A DNA stretch of 64,000 nucleotides from Deinococcus sp. Leaf326 (GCF_001424185.1 NZ_LMOM01000065.1:62001-126000), one strand, 5' to 3'. Counted from the stretch's first letter, positions 48,775-63,577 are shown. Notes: generated from the letters alone by a model not told the origin. Numbers and translations are program-made.

Positions 48775-49518
48775 TCAGGGCGCCTCGACCCAGCCACTCA
48801 GGGGGGCGTGGTCGCTCAGGCGCGCCCCGCGGTCGGCACGCACCCCGGACACCCTGGCCCCGGCGGCGAGCAGGTAGTCGATCCGCCAGCCGACGTCGTT
48901 GGCGTAGGCGTTGGCACGGTTGCTCCACCAGGTGTAGGCGGCTTCCTCGCCCAGGGCGGCGCGGTGCGTGTCGGTCAGCCCTGAGGCGAGGTGCGCGGTC
49001 ATCCAGTCGCGCTCCTGGGGCAGAAAGCCGCTGTTCTTCCGGTTGCTGCGCCAGTTCTTGAGGTCGATCTCGCGGTGGGCCACGTTGTAGTCGCCGCCGA
49101 TGACCAGCGGGCCCTCGGCCATCAGGCCCGCGACCCAGGCGTGGTAGTCGCCCAGCACGCGCTCCTTGAACGCCTGCCGCTCGGGGCCGCTGCTGCCGCT
49201 GGGCAGGTACACACTGGCAAACCGGATTCCCGCCACGACCGCGCTGACTGTGCGGCCCTCGGCGTCGAGGGCCGCATGGGCCGCTCCCAGCCGGATATCG
49301 CTCAGCGGGTGGCGGGCCAGCACGGCCACGCCGCTGTAGCCGGCCTTCTGGGCAGGGAACCACGCGCCCGCGTAACCCGGCAGCGCTTCCGGCATGGGGT
49401 CGGCGCGCACCTCCTGAAGCAGCAGCACATCGGGCTTCTCGCGCTCCAGCCACTCGGGCAGCCCCTTGCGCAGGGCACTGCGCAGGCCGTTGAGATTGAG
49501 TGTCGTGACCTTGAGCAT
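48775..49518 (-). CDS. xth: Exodeoxyribonuclease III (AP endonuclease)
   Basis: 247 aa, cytosolic. It cuts DNA 5' to abasic sites and removes 3' blocks, key in base excision repair. LLLQEVRADP, SVYLPSG, GDYNVAHREIDLKNW and WRIDYLLA are the family blocks; RLSDHAPL gives the catalytic Asp-His. The frame is open to 49764, but MLKVTTLNLNGLRSALRKG at 49518 is the family start. Its length is typical. TATGCT lies 11 nt before the ATG, a little longer than the leaderless spacing. Convergent with the iron-binding protein gene. Confidence 0.93.
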   Translation of the reverse strand: MLKVTTLNLNGLRSALRKGLPEWLEREKPDVLLLQEVRADPMPEALPGYAGAWFPAQKAGYSGVAVLARHPLSDIRLGAAHAALDAEGRTVSAVVAGIRFASVYLPSGSSGPERQAFKERVLGDYHAWVAGLMAEGPLVIGGDYNVAHREIDLKNWRSNRKNSGFLPQERDWMTAHLASGLTDTHRAALGEEAAYTWWSNRANAYANDVGWRIDYLLAAGARVSGVRADRGARLSDHAPLSGWVEAP

Positions 49519-49609
49519 CGCCGGGGCGGAGCATAGCGCGGCAAGCTCAAGACCTGCTAAGTCAACCTGTAGTCGGGTGCCCCCCCGGCTGGAGTACGCT
49601 GAACTTACT

Positions 49610-49918
49610 ATGGTGGAGATCAAGTTTTTCAACGAGTCCGACGGCCAGGAATTCAAGATGACCCACCCCAAGGCGCCGCGCGTGCTGGACGATATCCGTG
49701 TGTGGGCCGAACACAATGGGTTCGAACACGTCTCCTTCTGGCGTGATCCGGCGGACGAACACAAGTACTGGGTGCAGCTCGGCGAGGACCGGCTGAACTA
49801 CTGGATTCACGACAGCACCTTCACCGAGGGGAAGCACGAGACGGTCGAGATGCAGATGGACTACGCGCGCGGGGCCCAGCGCCGCAGCGCTGCCGGCTAC
49901 GGCAAGTTCGACCGCTGA
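49610..49918 (+). CDS. Conserved small protein of unknown function
   Basis: 102 aa, acidic and aromatic-rich: MVEIKFFNESDGQEF, VWAEHNGFEHVSFWRDPADEHKYWVQLGEDRLNYWIHD. No transmembrane segment, signal or Cys. It has clear coding bias and looks like a compact folded protein. TACGCT (49595-49600) ends 9 nt before the ATG, supporting a leaderless transcript. Function unknown; not recognised in any family. Confidence 0.7.
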   Translation: MVEIKFFNESDGQEFKMTHPKAPRVLDDIRVWAEHNGFEHVSFWRDPADEHKYWVQLGEDRLNYWIHDSTFTEGKHETVEMQMDYARGAQRRSAAGYGKFDR

Positions 49919-50008
49919 CCTTCCTGCGTATGCGTCGGGGACGACCACGCGGTGTGGCCCCCGCCTGCGGGAGGTCGCGGGACATGACGGTTTGCCCATC
50001 TGCCCAAC

Positions 50009-50035
50009 TTGACCTTTCCGGTCAACTGCTACACT
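50009..50035 (+). promoter_or_regulatory. Promoter with perfect palindrome upstream of the acetyltransferase
   Basis: TTGACC (50009-50014) and TACACT (50030-50035), 7 nt before the GTG. TTGACC-tttcc-GGTCAA (50009-50025) is a perfect 6-bp inverted repeat over the -35 element. It may be an operator. Confidence 0.5.
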
Positions 50036-50042
50036 CCGGCCT

Positions 50043-50972
<930 letters not shown>

Positions 50973-51025
50973 GCGACCCGCTGCCCAGCCCCCTGTCCCA
51001 GACCGCCGGGGCGACCCGCACGGCG

Positions 51026-51583
51026 ATGTGGGACCGGCTGGCCGCCGCGCGGCTGTGTGCCTTTCCTCTGCCGCCGCACGGGCATTGCCCCAATTTCGTG
51101 GGCACGCGGGACGCGGCGCGCCACCTGCTGGCCCACCCCGAGGTCGCGCCGCTGCGCACGTTGATCGTCGGCCCCGAGCGGGCGCTCCTGCCGCTGCGCC
51201 GCCTCGCGCTGGCCTCGGGCGTCACCCTGTACGTGCCGCAGGGGCACCGTGAGGGCTGGTACTGGCGTCTGGACGACCCGGCCGGCGCGCAGCTCGGGCG
51301 CATGGCGGCCGTGGGGAAGGCGGCCCGGCACCCCGAAGGCGCCCAGGCGGCGGTCCTGGCCTGCGTCGCCGCCGACCTCGCAGGCAGGAGGCTGGGCAAG
51401 GGCTTCGGGTGGGGGGCGCGCGGTCTGGGCCTGAAACTGGATCAGGGACTGGACCTGCCCGAGTACACGCTGGCGCATCCAGTCATGCTGCTATCCGCGC
51501 TGCCCTGCCCGCCCGACTCGCGGGTGGCCCTGATCGCCACGCCGGGCGGCGTGCGGGGGCCAGGATCGGGGCCGGGCCTTTAG
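51026..51583 (+). CDS. 5-formyl-THF cyclo-ligase-like protein (COG0212-type)
   Basis: 185 aa. MWDRLAAARLCAFPLPPHGHCPNFVGTRDAARHL and RTLIVGPERALLPLRRLALASGVTLYVPQGHREGWY match the archaeal/plant COG0212-like branch of the MTHFS fold. The bacterial MTHFS motif YGGGFYDR is missing; only GFGWGARGLGLKLDQGLD is there in its place. So it shares the fold but may not do the same reaction. The start is unsure: the frame also continues upstream with a CTG at 50969 overlapping the previous stop. No ribosome binding site is visible. Likely co-transcribed with the acetyltransferase. Confidence 0.7.
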   Translation: MWDRLAAARLCAFPLPPHGHCPNFVGTRDAARHLLAHPEVAPLRTLIVGPERALLPLRRLALASGVTLYVPQGHREGWYWRLDDPAGAQLGRMAAVGKAARHPEGAQAAVLACVAADLAGRRLGKGFGWGARGLGLKLDQGLDLPEYTLAHPVMLLSALPCPPDSRVALIATPGGVRGPGSGPGL

Positions 51584-51637
51584 CCGGAGCTAAGCGGAGT
51601 GCGGCCCTGCGGCGCGCCGACCGCTCTACACTGCGGC

Positions 51638-52246
51638 ATGTCGCAGAAGAACAAGGCTCTGTTGCCCGCCGTGGTCACCGTCGCGACCATGGGGGTGGCG
51701 GCCGGCGCGGCGCTGCTGGCCCGCCGCCGTAAGGGCGAACTCAAGGAATTTGTCGTCGCCAACGTGCTGGAGCGGCCTGCCGGACGCAGCAGCTTCACCG
51801 ACCTCGCCCAGGGACTGGAGCGCGGCGGCGTGTCGCTCGCCGAGCGGGCCCAGAAGGCCAGCGACACGCCCGAAAACCGCGAGGTGCTCGCGCACATCAT
51901 CGGGATCGAACGCTGGGGCCAGAACCGCGTGCGCGTGGCGCTGGGCCAGCGGACCTTCGTGCGGGACGAGTCGCGCGGCTACCGCCCGCCCGAGGCGACC
52001 ACGCTCGCGCAGCTCCGGACCCTGCTGGGCCAGACGCGCGCGGCCACGGTGGATCTCGCCCGGCAGTTGCACCATTCGCCCCCCGACGACGACTTCGTGG
52101 TCGAGCACAACGGTCTGGGGCCGCTGACCGCCAAGGGCTGGCTGCGCTACCTGACCCAGCACGCCGACCTGGAAAGCCGCAAGCTGCGCGCCGGTCCCGA
52201 CCACGCGCCGATCACCGAGGAGGAGCCGGCCGCGAGCGCAGGCTAG
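51638..52246 (+). CDS. DinB/YfiT-like protein with N-terminal membrane helix
   Basis: 202 aa. Residues 8-27 (LLPAVVTVATMGVAAGAALLA) form a signal anchor, followed by the basic RRRKGEL. The rest is a DinB-like four-helix bundle: NREVLAHIIGIERWGQNRVRVALGQ and TLAQLRTLLGQTRAATVDLARQL, then DDFVVEHNGLGPLTAKGWLRYLTQHADLESRKLRA. Metal-binding His are partly seen (HIIGIE and the QHADLE helix). DinB proteins in Deinococcus are expanded and damage-linked; the cytoplasmic bundle tethered to the membrane is unusual. TACACT (51627-51632) ends 5 nt before the ATG, leaderless. Confidence 0.75.
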   Translation: MSQKNKALLPAVVTVATMGVAAGAALLARRRKGELKEFVVANVLERPAGRSSFTDLAQGLERGGVSLAERAQKASDTPENREVLAHIIGIERWGQNRVRVALGQRTFVRDESRGYRPPEATTLAQLRTLLGQTRAATVDLARQLHHSPPDDDFVVEHNGLGPLTAKGWLRYLTQHADLESRKLRAGPDHAPITEEEPAASAG

Positions 52247-52315
52247 GAGCGCGGTGGAGGAGGCGTGGACAGAGGCCGTCCCTGATTGGCCGGCCTCCCC
52301 TGCTTTCCTCTGCGC

Positions 52316-53061
<746 letters not shown>

Positions 53062-53065
<4 letters not shown>

Positions 53066-53946
53066 GTCTGGATCGGCTCGATGATGGGCGGCGCGGGAGG
53101 AGCGGCGACCGCGCCGGAAAAGGAGGTGTGGGACGAAGGCGGCTGGGTACCCGTCCCGGTGGACGCCAGCAGCGCGGCCATCACCGGCGCCGCGCGCTCT
53201 GGGTCGCCGGTCACGAAATAGCGGGCCGCGCCAGGCTTCTCTCTCGCGGCGAGCAGCTGCGCTCCGGCCAGGACGCGCCGGGTGTGCCGGGCGATCGCCG
53301 CGCCGCTGTCGAGCAGCGCGAACGTCTCGCCAAACTCGGCGCGGATGGCCGGGACCAGGAAGGGATAGTGCGTACAGCCCAGCACGAGCTGGTCGGCCCC
53401 GGCATCGGCCAGTGGGGTCAGGACGTCCCGCAGCACCGCACGGGTACGCGCGCCCCCAGCCTCGCCCGCCTCGACGAGCGGGACGAGTTCGGTGCTCACG
53501 GCCTGCATGACCCGCACGCCCGCCGGATCGGCCCACTCGCGGATCACGCCCGAGAGCAGCGTGCCGCGCAGGGTGCCGGGGGTCGCCAGCACCCCCACTA
53601 CGCCGCTGCGGGTGGCCTGCACAGCGGGTTTGACGGCGGGCACCAGCCCGAGAATGGGCAGGTCTGGGTACGCTGCGCGCACATGCGAGAGCCCGAAGGC
53701 CGAGGCCGTGTTGCAGGCCACCACGACCGCCTTGGCCCCGCGCGCCCGCAGGGCCGTGACCGCCCGCAGGGTGAGGTCACGCAGGTCGTCGTCGCTGCGC
53801 TCGCCGTAGGGCAGGTGCGCGGTGTCGGCGAGGTACAGCACGTCCTCAAAGGGTAGCTCGCGCCGCACGTCCGCGAGCACGCTCAGGCCGCCCACGCCGC
53901 TGTCGAAGACGCCCAGAGGCGAGTCGGCGCTCATGGATGGGCTCAT
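53062..53946 (-). CDS. murI: Glutamate racemase
   Basis: 294 aa, supplies D-Glu for peptidoglycan. FDSGVGG with Asp15, VVVACNTAS with Cys78 and GCTHYPF with Cys191 give the two-base active site. YLADTAHLPYGERSDD is typical. The C-terminal ~30 residues are Pro/Ser-rich. The ATG at 53946 is chosen over an in-frame ATG at 53934 because it overlaps the mazG stop by 4 nt (ATGA), suggesting coupling. Confidence 0.94.
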
Positions 53947-54260
53947 GGCCGAGTATTTCCCTGCCCGGCCCGCTGCCGGTCCAGGCTCTCGATGGCGGCC
54001 ACGGCTACCGCTGCCACCTGCACGAGTTCGGTGCGGTAAGCCTCCAGGCTCTTGGGGCCGTACTCGGCCGCGCCCTTGTCCAGCACGGGAAAGAGGTGCT
54101 CCAGCGCCGCCTGGTTCGCCTCGCCGACCTCCTCGCCCAGCACCATCAGCCACACCGGGGGGTCAAGCGTCTGCACGCCCCACTTCCTGATCTGGCGCCC
54201 GCGTTCGCGCCCGACCTCGGCCAGCACGTCCGCCAACGCCTCGGAGGGGTCCCGCGTCAT
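53943..54260 (-). CDS. MazG-like nucleotide pyrophosphohydrolase family protein
   Basis: 105 aa. A single MazG-like helical domain: ALADVLAEVGRERGRQIRKWGVQ, WLMVLGEEVGEANQAALEH and RTELVQVAAVAVAAIESLDR. The EEVGEA and E-L-Q-V-A-A residues are the metal-binding acidic helices. Members hydrolyse non-canonical or excess NTPs; the exact substrate here is open. It overlaps the aminotransferase stop by 4 nt and the murI start by 4 nt, tight coupling. No other reading frame competes. Confidence 0.78.
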   Translation of the reverse strand: MTRDPSEALADVLAEVGRERGRQIRKWGVQTLDPPVWLMVLGEEVGEANQAALEHLFPVLDKGAAEYGPKSLEAYRTELVQVAAVAVAAIESLDRQRAGQGNTRP

Positions 54261-55501
54261 TCCCGCAGCGCCCCGCGCACGGTCTCGCCCAGGGCCGCCA
54301 TGCCGGTGGCGATCTGCCCAGGCGACGCATTGCTGTAGCTCAGGCGCATGGCGTTGTGCCCGCCACCCAGCGCGAAGAAGGGCCGCCCCGGCACGTAGGC
54401 CACCCGCCGCTCGACCGCGTGGGGCAGCAGGGTCTGGGTGTCGAGCTGCTCCGGCAGCGTGATCCACAGGAACATGCCCCCCTGCGGCTCGGTGAACTCG
54501 GCCTCCGGAGGCAGATGCTCGCGGATGGCGGCGACCATCAGGGCCGCGCGCTCGCCGTAGGCCGCCTTCACTCGCTCGACCTGCGCGGGCAGAATGGGCA
54601 GCAGCTCGGTCACGATCATCTGATTGAGGGTCGGGGTGTGCAGGTCGGCGCCCTGCTTGGCCTGGATGAGCTTGGCGATGACCGGCGCGGCGGCCTGTAC
54701 CCAGGCGTCGCGCAGCCCCGGCACCAGCGTCTTGGAGAACGACGAACTGTAGACGACGTGGTTGCGGTCCACGTCGCCGCTGAGACGCAGGCCCAGTTCG
54801 TACAGGCTGGGCAGCGCCTCGCCCGTGAAGCGGAGCTGGCCGTAGGGATCGTCCTCGAGCAGCAGCACACCGTACTCGGCCGTCAGTTCGACGAGCCGCT
54901 GGCGGCGTTCCAGGTTCAGGGTGCGCCCGGTGGGGTTCTGGAAGTTGGGGATGGCGTACAGCAGCTTGGCCGGCCGCCCCGCCGCCCGCTGCGCCTTCAG
55001 GATGCCCTCCAGCGCGTCCACGTCGATGCCGCCCTCGTCGGTGGGCATCTCGACGTACTGCGGCAGGTACGGCTGGAAGGACTGCAGTGCCCCCAGGTAG
55101 GTCGGCGCCTCGACGAGCACCACGTCCCCTTCGCCGATGAACAGCTTGCCCAGGAGGTCCAGGCCCTGCTGGCTGCCGGTCACGATCTGCACGTTGCTGG
55201 CGGGGATGCCGGCCTGGGCCGCGATCCACTCGCGCAGCGGCGGGTGGCCCTCGGTGGTGCTGTACTGCAGCGCGCCGGCACCGTAGCGGGTCAGGGCGGC
55301 GTCGGCGGCGCGGCGCACGTCCTCCATTGGGAACAGGTCGGGGGCCGGCAGCCCGCCCGCGAACGAGATCACCTCGGGCCGCTGGGTGATCTTGAGAATC
55401 TCGCGGATGGCGCTCGACTGCATGGTCTGGGCACGCGCCGAGAGCGCCGACCCGAAGTCGAAGGGCCGCGCCGGGGCGTTGGCGGAAGGCACGGAAGTCA
55501 T
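54257..55501 (-). CDS. PLP-dependent aminotransferase (LysN/2-aminoadipate transaminase-like)
   Basis: 414 aa, fold type I. The PLP lysine is in YSSSFSKTLVPGLRDAWV. ISFAGGLPAPDLFP, IVTGSQQGLDLLGKLF, AIPNFQNPTGRTL and LLEDDPYGQLRF are standard class I aminotransferase blocks, as in the Thermus LysN (2-aminoadipate) and MocR/GntR-related enzymes. The frame is open to 55528; the ATG at 55501 has TAGGAT at 55509-55514 ending 7 nt upstream, leaderless. First gene of the four-gene operon ending in rph. The amino donor is unknown. Confidence 0.9.
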   Translation of the reverse strand: MTSVPSANAPARPFDFGSALSARAQTMQSSAIREILKITQRPEVISFAGGLPAPDLFPMEDVRRAADAALTRYGAGALQYSTTEGHPPLREWIAAQAGIPASNVQIVTGSQQGLDLLGKLFIGEGDVVLVEAPTYLGALQSFQPYLPQYVEMPTDEGGIDVDALEGILKAQRAAGRPAKLLYAIPNFQNPTGRTLNLERRQRLVELTAEYGVLLLEDDPYGQLRFTGEALPSLYELGLRLSGDVDRNHVVYSSSFSKTLVPGLRDAWVQAAAPVIAKLIQAKQGADLHTPTLNQMIVTELLPILPAQVERVKAAYGERAALMVAAIREHLPPEAEFTEPQGGMFLWITLPEQLDTQTLLPHAVERRVAYVPGRPFFALGGGHNAMRLSYSNASPGQIATGMAALGETVRGALRE

Positions 55502-55599
55502 GGCCCTCATCCTACCGCCCGGCCCCACACGTCCAGCCCGGCCTGCCCCCCGCAGGGCGCCGGGGCGGGTAAAGTGGGGGCGCTCAAGGAGGCACTACC

Positions 55600-56541
<942 letters not shown>

Positions 56542-56554
56542 GCCTCACCGCCTG

Positions 56555-56615
56555 AAAGCGGGGCTCCGGCCCTCTTCCCGACTGATGCGGAAGAGGGCCG
56601 GAGCCCCGCTTTTTC
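56555..56615 (+). terminator. Very strong terminator after fba
   Basis: A 24-bp perfect stem (56555-56578 with 56589-56612), 10-nt loop, flanked by A and T runs, able to work on both strands. Confidence 0.9.
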
Positions 56616-56712
56616 GCCCGCCGAAACTGACTCCCGGCTGATGCGGAGACCCGGCGAAATGAGCATTCCGGCGGGCAAATTCTCACCGTCGGCACCTATG
56701 CTCGCTGTTGGT

Positions 56713-57429
56713 ATGACGGCCTCCCGCCTCCTTCTCCTGCCTGCCCTGGCACTGCTTTCGGCCCTGACGGTCGCGGGCTCGGCCCTGCCGGTACAGAGCG
56801 GCCTGGCCGTGTCGCTCAGCCGGTTGCCCGGACTGCTGCCGGGAGTCGGCGAGGTGGCCCAGGTGATGCGGCTCGAGACCCGGCTGACCATCGTGGACCT
56901 CCAGCAGCGCGTGATCGAGGTGGGAGGCAGCCCCGACGCGCTGCGCGCCGTGCTGGCCTCGACAGCGCGTGGCGAGGCGCCGGTCTACGACACACGTCTG
57001 GGCATCAGCAAAGAGGAGTTCGGCCGGTATCTGGCGTTCCAGCCGGTGCCCACCCCGACGGGTAAGACCGTGAAGATGCCGGTGATCCGCGAGACGGCCC
57101 GGATCACCCTGGGCGACGCGCCGGGACTGAACGGGCTGCTGCGCGGCCTGAGTTTCGACCTCAAGACCGGCGAGCTGCGCGTGCCCGAGGGGTTCACTTT
57201 CAGGCCTACGGCCGTCCAGGTGAGTAGCGCCCCCGACCGCACGGTGGACATCCGGGGCGGCTACCAGTGGAACCTGCGCGGCCACAACCCCGATACCCAG
57301 AACGGAATCCGCGGCCAGTTCAACCTCTACCAGCTCGGCAGCGGCCAGATCATGCTGACCTACAAGCGCACCAGCCTCGTCAAGGGCGTATTCAACGAGG
57401 GCGAACTCATCCTGCGCTACGACCACTAG
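56713..57429 (+). CDS. Secreted protein of unknown function
   Basis: 238 aa. Residues 1-24 are a signal peptide (MTASRLLLLPALALLSALTVAG). The mature part is beta-rich: RLETRLTIVDLQQRVIEVGG, FDLKTGELRVPEGFTFRP, NLYQLGSGQIMLTYKRTSLVKGVFNEGELILRY. No known family. Two upstream ATGs are in frame, but 56713 starts the signal peptide; TATGCT ends 10 nt before it. Convergent with the DUF4377 lipoprotein. Confidence 0.7.
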   Translation: MTASRLLLLPALALLSALTVAGSALPVQSGLAVSLSRLPGLLPGVGEVAQVMRLETRLTIVDLQQRVIEVGGSPDALRAVLASTARGEAPVYDTRLGISKEEFGRYLAFQPVPTPTGKTVKMPVIRETARITLGDAPGLNGLLRGLSFDLKTGELRVPEGFTFRPTAVQVSSAPDRTVDIRGGYQWNLRGHNPDTQNGIRGQFNLYQLGSGQIMLTYKRTSLVKGVFNEGELILRYDH

Positions 57430-57442
57430 GCGCGGCTGGGAT

Positions 57443-57784
57443 TCAGGGACGGGCCACCTTGTTCTCGACCCTCACCAGCCGGTACCGGCTGGACGCGCCG
57501 TCGACAGGCGGGTTGGCAATGGGGTCCAGGACAACGCGCAGGGTGTACTCGTAGCCCTCCTCGTACGTGAAGCCCTGAATCTCGTTTTTGAGGATGAAGC
57601 CGTAGAGCGTATTTTCTGGAAGTCGCCAGGTCTGGAAGCACCCTTTGGGGACGAGGAACATGCCATGGCAGTCGGCCAGGACCGAGTCCGTCCGCAGGAC
57701 GATCTCATCGGGAGTACGCGTCTGGGTGCAGGCTCCAAGCAGAAGGGTGCCCAGGGCCCATGCGGCGAGGCGGGTGTGGATCAC
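57443..57784 (-). CDS. DUF4377 lipoprotein
   Basis: 113 aa. Signal peptide with lipobox LLGAC (Cys19), so a lipoprotein. GFTYEEGYEYTLRVVLDPIAN is the DUF4377 core; two cysteines CHGMFLVPKGC could form a disulfide. Family function unknown; members are small envelope proteins. It is the only lipoprotein clearly seen in this window. Confidence 0.82.
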   Translation of the reverse strand: MIHTRLAAWALGTLLLGACTQTRTPDEIVLRTDSVLADCHGMFLVPKGCFQTWRLPENTLYGFILKNEIQGFTYEEGYEYTLRVVLDPIANPPVDGASSRYRLVRVENKVARP

Positions 57785-57921
57785 TCGGCCAGCTTAGCCG
57801 GCGGCGGAGACAGGTGGCGGCGCAGATGACGGAGTCTCCCGGGTGGGGTCCGCTGACGGCGGCCTGACGGCCTCTCAAGGACTCCTCACCTGACCTTCAG
57901 GGGGCGTCAAGTGGGGGCCGG

Positions 57922-57927
57922 TAGGCT
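57922..57927 (+). promoter_or_regulatory. Leaderless -10 box of the subtilase gene
   Basis: TAGGCT ends 7 nt before the ATG at 57935. Confidence 0.55.
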
Positions 57928-57934
57928 GGGCCAC

Positions 57935-60448
<2,514 letters not shown>

Positions 60449-60467
60449 GCACCCCAGTTGAGCAAGT

Positions 60468-60505
60468 CAAAACCGGACGCCCCTTTGCGGAGGCGTCCGG
60501 TTTTG
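60468..60505. terminator. Bidirectional terminator between subtilase and SnoaL-like gene
   Basis: Perfect 12-14 bp stem AAAACCGGACGCC / GGCGTCCGGTTTT between convergent genes, with A and T runs at its ends. Confidence 0.85.
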
Positions 60506-60517
60506 CCGTGCGTTGCT

Positions 60518-60898
60518 TCAGCTCTTGGTTTCGGGAGCCAGGAAGGCGGCCGAGTCGTAGTAGGTGCGGAAGGCACTGACCTTCTGGCCGTCGTGTTCGA
60601 TGATGCTCACGCCCCGGTATTCGATGGGCTGGCCGCCCTTGAGTTCACCCTTGCCGGTCCACTCCATCACGCCGTAGCTGCCAGTATCGGCGTGCTGCGA
60701 GAACTCGCTGCGGATGCTGGCGAAGTTGTCGAGGTAGGTCTGCCAGAACTGCTGAGCGCCGTCCTTGCCTTCCCAGACGCGGGTGGTGAGATTCTGTGAG
60801 GTGCTGGCGTCGGCGAACAGCTCGACCAGTCCGAAGGGATCGCCGCTCTGCTCGGTCTGCTGGAGGGCCTGCATGAACGTCTCGGTGAGGTTTGCCAT
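60518..60898 (-). CDS. SnoaL-like/nuclear transport factor 2-like protein
   Basis: 126 aa. FMQALQQTEQSGDPFGLVELFADAS and the cone-shaped beta sheet segments (QQFWQTYLDNFASIRSEF, VMEWTGKGELKGGQPIEYRGVSIIEHDGQKVSAFRTYYDSAAFL) fit the NTF2-like/SnoaL fold. Such proteins are often small enzymes or ligand-binders; the substrate is not clear. ATG with GAGG 7 nt upstream. Next gene upstream is queG, 37 nt away, same strand, so they are likely one mRNA. Confidence 0.8.
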   Translation of the reverse strand: MANLTETFMQALQQTEQSGDPFGLVELFADASTSQNLTTRVWEGKDGAQQFWQTYLDNFASIRSEFSQHADTGSYGVMEWTGKGELKGGQPIEYRGVSIIEHDGQKVSAFRTYYDSAAFLAPETKS

Positions 60899-60934
60899 GT
60901 CCCCACCTCAGCACGGCGCGCCGGGGCGCGAGGG

Positions 60935-62065
<1,131 letters not shown>

Positions 62066-62107
62066 GCTGTGGGCAGTATGCGCGGGGCGGAGCCTATCTT
62101 TTGTGGC

Positions 62108-62860
62108 ATGCGAATCATGGCGGTCTTTGCCCACCCCGACGACGAGATCGGCTGTATCGGCACCCTGGCCCGGCACGCGGCGCGCGGCGATGAGGTACTG
62201 CTCGTGTGGACCACCCTGGGAGAACTCGCCTCGCAGTTCGGCGACACCCCGCACGAGGAAGTCACGCGCATCCGCCGCGAGCACGGCGCGTGGGTGGCCG
62301 ACAAGATCGGCGCGAAATTCCACTTCTTCGACATGGGGGACAGCCGCATGACCGGCGGCCGCGACGAGGCCCTGCAACTCGCGCGCCTGTACGCCACCTT
62401 CCGGCCCAACGCGGTCATCACCTGGAGTGACGACCATCCCCATCCAGACCACCGCATGACGGCCAAGATCGCCTTCGACGCAGTCACGCTGGCGCGCATT
62501 CCCAAGATCATCAACGAGGCGCGCCGGCAGCCGATGTCCCCCGCGCCCGACCTCAGCGGCGACCCGGCGATGGAAAGTGGCGAGGACGCCGCGCGCCTCA
62601 ACGCCTGGCGTGAGACCGTGCGGTTCTACCAGTATTACGCCCCCGCCAGCCCCTACCCCGAGGTGTTCGTGGACACGGCCGACACGCTGGAGGTGGCCGC
62701 CGAGGTCATGGGCTTCTATCAGGCCTTCTACAAATGGCCCTGGACGCCCGAACTGTTCCGCGAGGGACGCGCGGGCGTGGGCCGCATGGCGGGGGTGAAG
62801 GCCGCCGAGCGATTCAACCTGCGGGTGTCGCACCTGCCCGCACGCGACTACCTGTACTGA
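62108..62860 (+). CDS. PIG-L family N-deacetylase (BshB-like)
   Basis: 250 aa, zinc hydrolase. AHPDDE (residues 8-13) and HPDHRMT form the metal site. Family members deacetylate GlcNAc conjugates; in Deinococcus the bacillithiol pathway enzyme BshB is one candidate, but other LmbE-like substrates are possible. TATCTT at 62095-62100 ends 7 nt before the ATG, leaderless. Divergent from queG with only 42 nt between the starts, so the promoters overlap. Confidence 0.87.
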   Translation: MRIMAVFAHPDDEIGCIGTLARHAARGDEVLLVWTTLGELASQFGDTPHEEVTRIRREHGAWVADKIGAKFHFFDMGDSRMTGGRDEALQLARLYATFRPNAVITWSDDHPHPDHRMTAKIAFDAVTLARIPKIINEARRQPMSPAPDLSGDPAMESGEDAARLNAWRETVRFYQYYAPASPYPEVFVDTADTLEVAAEVMGFYQAFYKWPWTPELFREGRAGVGRMAGVKAAERFNLRVSHLPARDYLY

Positions 62861-62894
62861 GGCCCAGGACAAGGGGACAGGTGGCCGAGCCGGG

Positions 62895-63320
62895 CTACTC
62901 CCCCACCGTCTCGACGAGCCACTCGCCGCGCGTCAGGTGAGCGGCGAGGGCGGCAGCCAGCCAGGGCAGGCTGTCCGGCGGCAGAGCGTCCAGGCCAAAC
63001 CAGCCGACCTCCGAGGTCTGAGCGCGGGGCATAGGGGCACCCTCCCAGCGCCGCGCCAGATAGAAGAAATCACAGCCCTGGAGCCCACCCGCGTCGTAGC
63101 GCGAGACCCCCAGGGCGCGCAGCTCCTCTGACGCCAGCCGTACCCCGACTTCTTCGGCAGCCTCGCGGGCGGCGGCCTGGGCCAAAGCCTCCCCCGCCTC
63201 GACATGCCCGCCCGGCAGGCCCCACAGCCCCGCACCGTACCCCGTGCCCGCGCGGCGGCCGAGCAGGATGCGGCCCTGGGGATCTTGCAGGATGGCCCAC
63301 GCGACGAGGTGAAAGGTCAT
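62895..63320 (-). CDS. NUDIX hydrolase
   Basis: 141 aa. The NUDIX box [23 protein letters not shown] is complete (Gx5Ex7REUxEExGU). Substrate could be dNTP, 8-oxo-dGTP or another nucleoside diphosphate; not predictable. Deinococcus has many NUDIX proteins. The frame is open to 63365, but the ATG at 63320 has TACCCT (63328-63333) ending 7 nt upstream, leaderless. Convergent with the deacetylase. Confidence 0.9.
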   Translation of the reverse strand: MTFHLVAWAILQDPQGRILLGRRAGTGYGAGLWGLPGGHVEAGEALAQAAAREAAEEVGVRLASEELRALGVSRYDAGGLQGCDFFYLARRWEGAPMPRAQTSEVGWFGLDALPPDSLPWLAAALAAHLTRGEWLVETVGE

Positions 63321-63419
63321 GGGCAAGAGGGTAGGGGGAAACGGCACCGGGCAGGCGGCGCGCAAAGAAGAGGCGAAGATGGGCGCGGCGACCTCCCCTC
63401 CCTGCCCCCACTTCCCTGC

Positions 63420-63425
63420 TATGCT
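63420..63425 (+). promoter_or_regulatory. -10 box of the TPP riboswitch transcript
   Basis: TATGCT, ending 8 nt before the riboswitch P1 helix, so transcription would start right at the aptamer. Confidence 0.5.
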
Positions 63426-63433
63426 GCGCGCGC

Positions 63434-63513
63434 GTCACCGGGGGTGCCCTTCAAACGGGCTGAGACATACCCCAGGAACCTGATCCGGGTCATTCCGGCG
63501 GAGGGAGAGTGAC
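63434..63513 (+). ncRNA. TPP riboswitch (THI element)
   Basis: Signature blocks are exact or near exact: GGGGTGCCC, ACGGGCTGAGA, ACCTGATCCGGGT and CCGGCGGAGGGAGA. P1 is closed by GTCAC (63434-63438) with GTGAC (63509-63513). It lies upstream of a thiamine-binding protein gene, and a terminator hairpin sits between them, so TPP should stop transcription. Confidence 0.95.
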
Positions 63514-63555
63514 CGGGCCAGCCGCCAGCGCGCGCGTGGCCCCCGCCTCCCCTCT

Positions 63556-63577
63556 CCTGACGTGAGGGGGATTTTTT
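63556..63577 (+). terminator. Riboswitch-controlled terminator
   Basis: CCCCTC / GAGGGG hairpin followed by A and six T that end exactly at the ATG of the next gene. Confidence 0.75.

Noticed and set aside
49717..49728. GGGTTCGAAC, a tRNA T-arm-like sequence
   Set aside because: It is inside the coding frame of the 49610 gene with no acceptor or D-arm partner around it.
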